DNA from: Eriocheir sinensis
Taxonomy: Eukaryota; Arthropoda; Malacostraca; Decapoda; Varunidae
Reading direction: 5' to 3'
Assembly: GCF_024679095.1 (NCBI RefSeq)
Contig: NC_066517.1
Location: 24,545,040-24,609,039, forward strand
DNA: 64,000 nt
Each line of letters starts with the position of its first letter. Position 1 is the first letter of the stretch. The notes under the pieces are model-generated. The model ran no database searches. It saw only the letters and a list, made by a program, of their open reading frames with translations, and had not been told where the DNA came from. Both the position numbers and the translations under genes were made by a program. Shown in pieces: positions 60,782 to 64,000 of this stretch.

Positions 60782-60826
60782 GTAATTTCGTTTGTGACTG
60801 TATGCTGGGTTAAATGTTCATACAAT

Positions 60827-61148
60827 CTTTTTTTCTCAGGTGCTGCCTATAGCGCCGGTAGGCTTTCTTGATGGGCCCCTTCGACTGCTCCAGCCCGTTA
60901 GTGGCGCAGGCGAATTCTATTTATAGTGGCTGCCGTGATGTATGACTCTTGCTTGGCCCATGCTGACCCCTGGTGCTCCTCTTGACCGAAGCCGCTGAAG
61001 TTAGGGTTGATTGGAGATCTGGGCAGCATGTGGGTAGTCTTCCGCCTCTCGTTGATGTTTTAAAAAATCAGCCTGTTTCGGTGGGACTCGAACCTTGGTC
61101 CACGGGCATACCACGCCAGCACGCTGACCACTTTGCCACCGCCTCTCC
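60827..61148 (-). mobile_element. tRNA-derived SINE, full-length copy 2
   Basis: Minus strand: the head starts GGAGAGGCGGTGGC at 61148, with an A-box-like TGGCAAAGTGG (complement of 61128-61138) and B box AGGTTCGAGTC (complement of 61085-61095). The body and 3' end (TATAGGCAGCACCTGAG) lead into an A-rich tail at 60827-60834. It is the least truncated head of the four copies. AATGTTCATACAA on the left flank and AATGTATTCATGAAT on the right are a possible imperfect target-site duplication. Confidence 0.92.
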
Positions 61149-61610
61149 ATAATGTATTCATGAATGAGTGTGTACGTCAATGAGCGTCTGAAGTAGATTA
61201 ATATGCTTGTCCAAAGAATGCTGACGTCAGTGAGTTTGAATGTATACTTTAATAAGTGCAAATTTTGAGCAGTGTAAACCTGAATTATGTAAACGTGAAT
61301 AAATGCAAACGTGAGTGTGAGTAAATTTGTGTGTGCGTCAGTGAGTGTCAACATGAACGCGTTTAAACCTACAATACCATCTGCCTGACTCGAGTGCTAA
61401 TTACAACGGTATGCCCAGCGCGGGGGAACGATGAGGCCGCTGGACAGACAGACAGGCAGAGGGACGGACACACAGACAGATATTTTCAAAATGATCAAAT
61501 TCTTCACCCTCACGAGATTATACATTGCCGGGAATGCTTTGTGCCGATCCGCTGCAGAATTAGACACACGCGCTCCTGGAAACAATACCATCTCGCTCAT
61601 GTACGTGGCT
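61149..61610. other. Unique sequence
   Basis: GTGAGT/AAACGTGA words recur loosely at 61160-61360. GACA repeats lie at 61445-61475. No gene seen. Confidence 0.5.
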
Positions 61611-61611
61611 A

Positions 61612-61957
61612 GTGACAACAACAACAACAACAGCAACAACGACAACCACAACGACAACATCAACAACAATCACAACCACAAAAAGAAGAAGAAAAAAAGA
61701 AAATGAAGGAGAAGAAGAAGAAGAAAAAGGAAGAAGAAAAAGACGAAGAAAAATGAAAATCAAGAAGAAAAAGAAGAACAACAAGAATAGAAACAACAAC
61801 AATAATAACAACAAGATCAAAAATAGTAGCAATAGTAGTAGTAGTAGTAGTAGTAGTAGTAGAAGTAGTAGTAGTAGTAGTAATAGCATTCATAAACATA
61901 GGAAGACAACCTCCCCCCCCCCCCCCCTGAAAAAAAGGTCCCCAAATTAGTTATTAT

Positions 61958-62003
<46 letters not shown>
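61612..62003. repeat. (AAC)n, (GAA)n, (TAG)n, C15 and (AC)n
   Basis: AAC at 61615-61680, GAA-rich to 61790, AAC/AAT to 61820, TAG at 61826-61882, 15 consecutive C at 61913-61927 and AC at 61962-62002. Confidence 0.96.
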
Positions 62004-62168
62004 TCACACATTGATTAATTGTTTAGTTTGGCCCGACTCCAGTCAGGTTAACGACGTGCAAATACGCTGGTGAAAGCTTTGTTGGAGCGGCCGGTTCATG
62101 ATAGTCAGTTTAAACGACATTGTACTACATTTTTTCTGCCATTTTTGTCCCCTTAAAATGTCATACCT

Positions 62169-62213
<45 letters not shown>

Positions 62214-62237
62214 CAATTCGTTCGGGTGGAAAAGTAG

Positions 62238-62282
<45 letters not shown>

Positions 62283-62401
62283 TGTGTGTGCGTGTGCGTA
62301 CACCGTTTTGCGCAGGTAATGGTTTTCGCTTAATTAATTAATAAAAGACAACACCCACTTTGTTTAAACTGCAATTATTAGAATGTGCGTACTGCTGTGC
62401 G

Positions 62402-62433
<32 letters not shown>

Positions 62434-62461
62434 CATGTGTGTGTGTGTGTGTGTGTGTGTT
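62169..62461. repeat. (CT)n and two (GT)n tracts
   Basis: CT at 62169-62211, GT at 62240-62292 and GT at 62398-62460. 62462-62640 is pyrimidine-rich and 62641-62860 is unique or purine-rich. Confidence 0.96.
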
Positions 62462-62862
62462 CTTTCTCCCTACCTCCTCTTCATTTCCTCCTCTCCACTT
62501 CCTTTTTCCTCTCTAGTCTCTATATCCTGTACCTCTCCATCTCCCTCCTTCGTCGTACTGCCTTCCCTTCCTCAATATCTCTCCCTTTCCTCCTTTATTC
62601 CCTGTTCCCCTCACTGCCTCCTCGTTCCTTCATATGACCTACCTGTGTTTACCTTTGCCTCGGTCCGTCCAGGTAAGCGGCTTGAGTTTGCTACAGGTTG
62701 GGCCTCAGGGAAGGTAGACATAGGAGAGTACGAACGTGAAGGCAAGAGGAGGGATGGAGGGGGATAGAAATGTACGAGGTAGGTTGGTATGGGATAGTTT
62801 GGATGGGAAGATAAAGGAGAGGGGAAGAATCGAAGGAAAGTGAAGAGACGGGATAGGATGGG

Positions 62863-63177
62863 ATTTTTCTTTTTAGGTGATGCCTATAACGCCGATAGAC
62901 TGTCCGGAGGGGCCTCTTGGATGGCTCCAGCCCGTTAGTGGTGTAGGCGAATTTTATTTATAGTGGCTGCCGTGATGTATGACTCTTGTTTGGCCCATGC
63001 TGCCCCCGATGCTCCACTTGAACGAAGTCGCTGAAGTTCGGGTTGATTGAAGATCTGTGCAGCATGTGGGTAATCTTCCGCCACTCGGCGATGGTGTGAA
63101 AAATCAGCGTGTTTCGGTGGGACTCCAACCTTGGTCTCGGGCTCACCACGCCCGCACGCGACCACTCGGCCACCGCC
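62863..63177 (-). mobile_element. tRNA-derived SINE, full-length copy 3
   Basis: Minus strand: A box TGGCCGAGTGG (complement of 63162-63172) and a B box with one change (AGGTTGGAGTC, complement of 63121-63131), then the same body and 3' end as copies 1 and 2, and an A-rich tail (plus-strand T run 62863-62874). The B-box change (GGTTCGA to GGTTGGA) would be expected to weaken RNA polymerase III binding. Confidence 0.9.
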
Positions 63178-63222
63178 CTCCCCCCACTCGGCCACCGCGA
63201 CCCCACCCCCTCAGCCACCGCC
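63178..63222 (-). repeat. Extra iterations of the SINE tRNA-like 5' end
   Basis: CCACTCGGCCACCGC, the complement of the SINE start including the A box, is at 63162-63176 and is repeated exactly at 63184-63198 and, degenerate (CCCCTCAGCCACCGC), at 63207-63221. Steps are 22 and 23 bp. The other three copies have no such extension. Confidence 0.85.
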
Positions 63223-63229
63223 GATAATT

Positions 63230-63760
63230 GGCGAGAGAACGGGAACTATTAGAGAGAACGAAAAGAGACAGAGAGAAAACGAAACTCGGGAACAAAACAA
63301 AATGAAAACCCAAAAATTGAAAACTCGGTGACAGGAGTAAGAAATCAAATCAGCGGCGGCCGAGCGATGAAACGAACAAGTGGGCGAGGCGGAAGGGAAG
63401 GAAAGGAAACGGAGCAGAATGAAACTCAACCCAGAACAATATAAATGGAGCCCAAAAATGTACGAAACGAGAAGGAAATAAAAGCAACACTCAAGAAACA
63501 GAACAAAGCAAGGTAACGAAATGAAGAGAAACGAGAAGACACAGAAGGAAACTTACCTAAGAGTAAAATAAATCGAGCCCAAAAATGTACGAAACGAGAT
63601 GTAATAAAAGGAAAACAACAACAAAACCAAAGAAAAGCAGAACCGAACGAAAGAAAAAAAAATAAAGAGAAACGAAAAGAGTTAAAAAGAATCAGCCAAA
63701 CGAAACTAAAACCAGAGGAAACAGAACGAAACAAAAAGAAGCACTCCACAAACTCGGCCA
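63230..63760. repeat. A-rich degenerate array, ~127-142 bp
   Basis: AGCCCAAAAATGTACGAAACGAGA is shared by 63449 and 63576 (step 127), with ATAAAAG..AACA after each. A weaker ACCCAAAAATTGAAAACTC sits about 142 bp earlier. Confidence 0.7.
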
Positions 63761-63839
63761 CACACGATCACGGGGATTACAGAGCCAGTTGTGCAAAAAT
63801 AAAAATAAAATGAAAAAGAAAGCGAAGAAAAAAAATGTA

Positions 63840-64000
63840 AAGCAAAATTGAAAGGTAGGGAAAGAGGGAGGGAGAGAGGAAGAGGGACAGAGAAAGAGGG
63901 AGGGAAGGAAGGAAGCGAGAGAAGTAGTAAGGGAAGAGAGGAGAGAGTAAAGAATGGCAATAAAAGATGGAGGTGAGGAAGGAAGGAAGGGAGGAAGGAA
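63840..64000. repeat. GGGA/GGAA purine block at window edge
   Basis: GAGGGA and GGAAGGAAGG words to the last base. Truncated by the window. Confidence 0.9.

Noticed and set aside
60999..61354. Minus-strand 117-codon frame and similar frames at 18160-18354 and 62935-63195
   Set aside because: All three lie within copies of the same SINE and differ by frameshifts; the element is non-coding.

Overview
The window is eukaryotic, non-coding-dominated DNA, most likely from a decapod crustacean and probably a brachyuran crab. The sequence itself shows very long perfect microsatellites of mainly (AG/CT)n, (GT/AC)n and (GGA/TCC)n, dozens of tandem arrays, tRNA-derived SINEs, MITE-like elements, and no bacterial gene layout. 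The decapod assignment is an inference: the SSR density and the SINE and MITE families resemble what I remember of crab genomes, and no search was run.

Layout. 0.1-2.6 kb is a polypurine block, then trinucleotide and CT tracts. 2.7-6.1 kb has GATA and ACT repeats and then three adjacent arrays: about 148 bp x5, 30 bp x9, and 144 bp x8. 6.1-11.1 kb mixes unique islands with SSRs, a 130-bp TATA-rich duplication, a truncated SINE (9.16 kb) and a cluster of six CCAAT boxes (10.09-10.33 kb). 11.1-15.3 kb is purine and pyrimidine minisatellite DNA. 15.6 kb holds a 188-bp MITE and 18.1 kb a full SINE. 19.8-21 kb has three more arrays. 22-28.1 kb is a strongly strand-asymmetric SSR domain. 28.4-34.9 kb is an almost continuous run of tandem arrays, including a 325-bp dimeric higher-order repeat at 30-31 kb. 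35-41.9 kb is SSR-rich and holds the best protein-coding evidence, a minus-strand first coding exon with signal peptide and splice donor at 37.2 kb. 42.1-45.2 kb is arrays again. 46.1-46.6 kb has a possible two-exon 5' gene end and a very small hAT-like MITE. 47-56 kb is pyrimidine DNA with duplicated modules and a second, weaker signal-peptide ORF at 52.7 kb. 56.5-59 kb has three adjacent AT-rich arrays. 59.2-64 kb has SSRs and two more SINEs.

No complete gene is visible. Nearly all long open frames are artefacts of stop-poor simple repeats (Ser/Leu, Arg/Glu, Cys/Val, Pro or Thr homopolymers). Three places have independent support as pieces of genes: 37187-37271 (minus), 46443-46522 (plus) and, weakly, 52746-52850 (plus). 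They cannot be joined into a product from this window.

The most striking global signal is that about fifteen tandem arrays with apparently unrelated sequences share a unit length of roughly 115-167 bp, mostly 143-166 bp. One array shows a nested origin from a 30-bp unit and another has evolved into a dimeric higher-order repeat.
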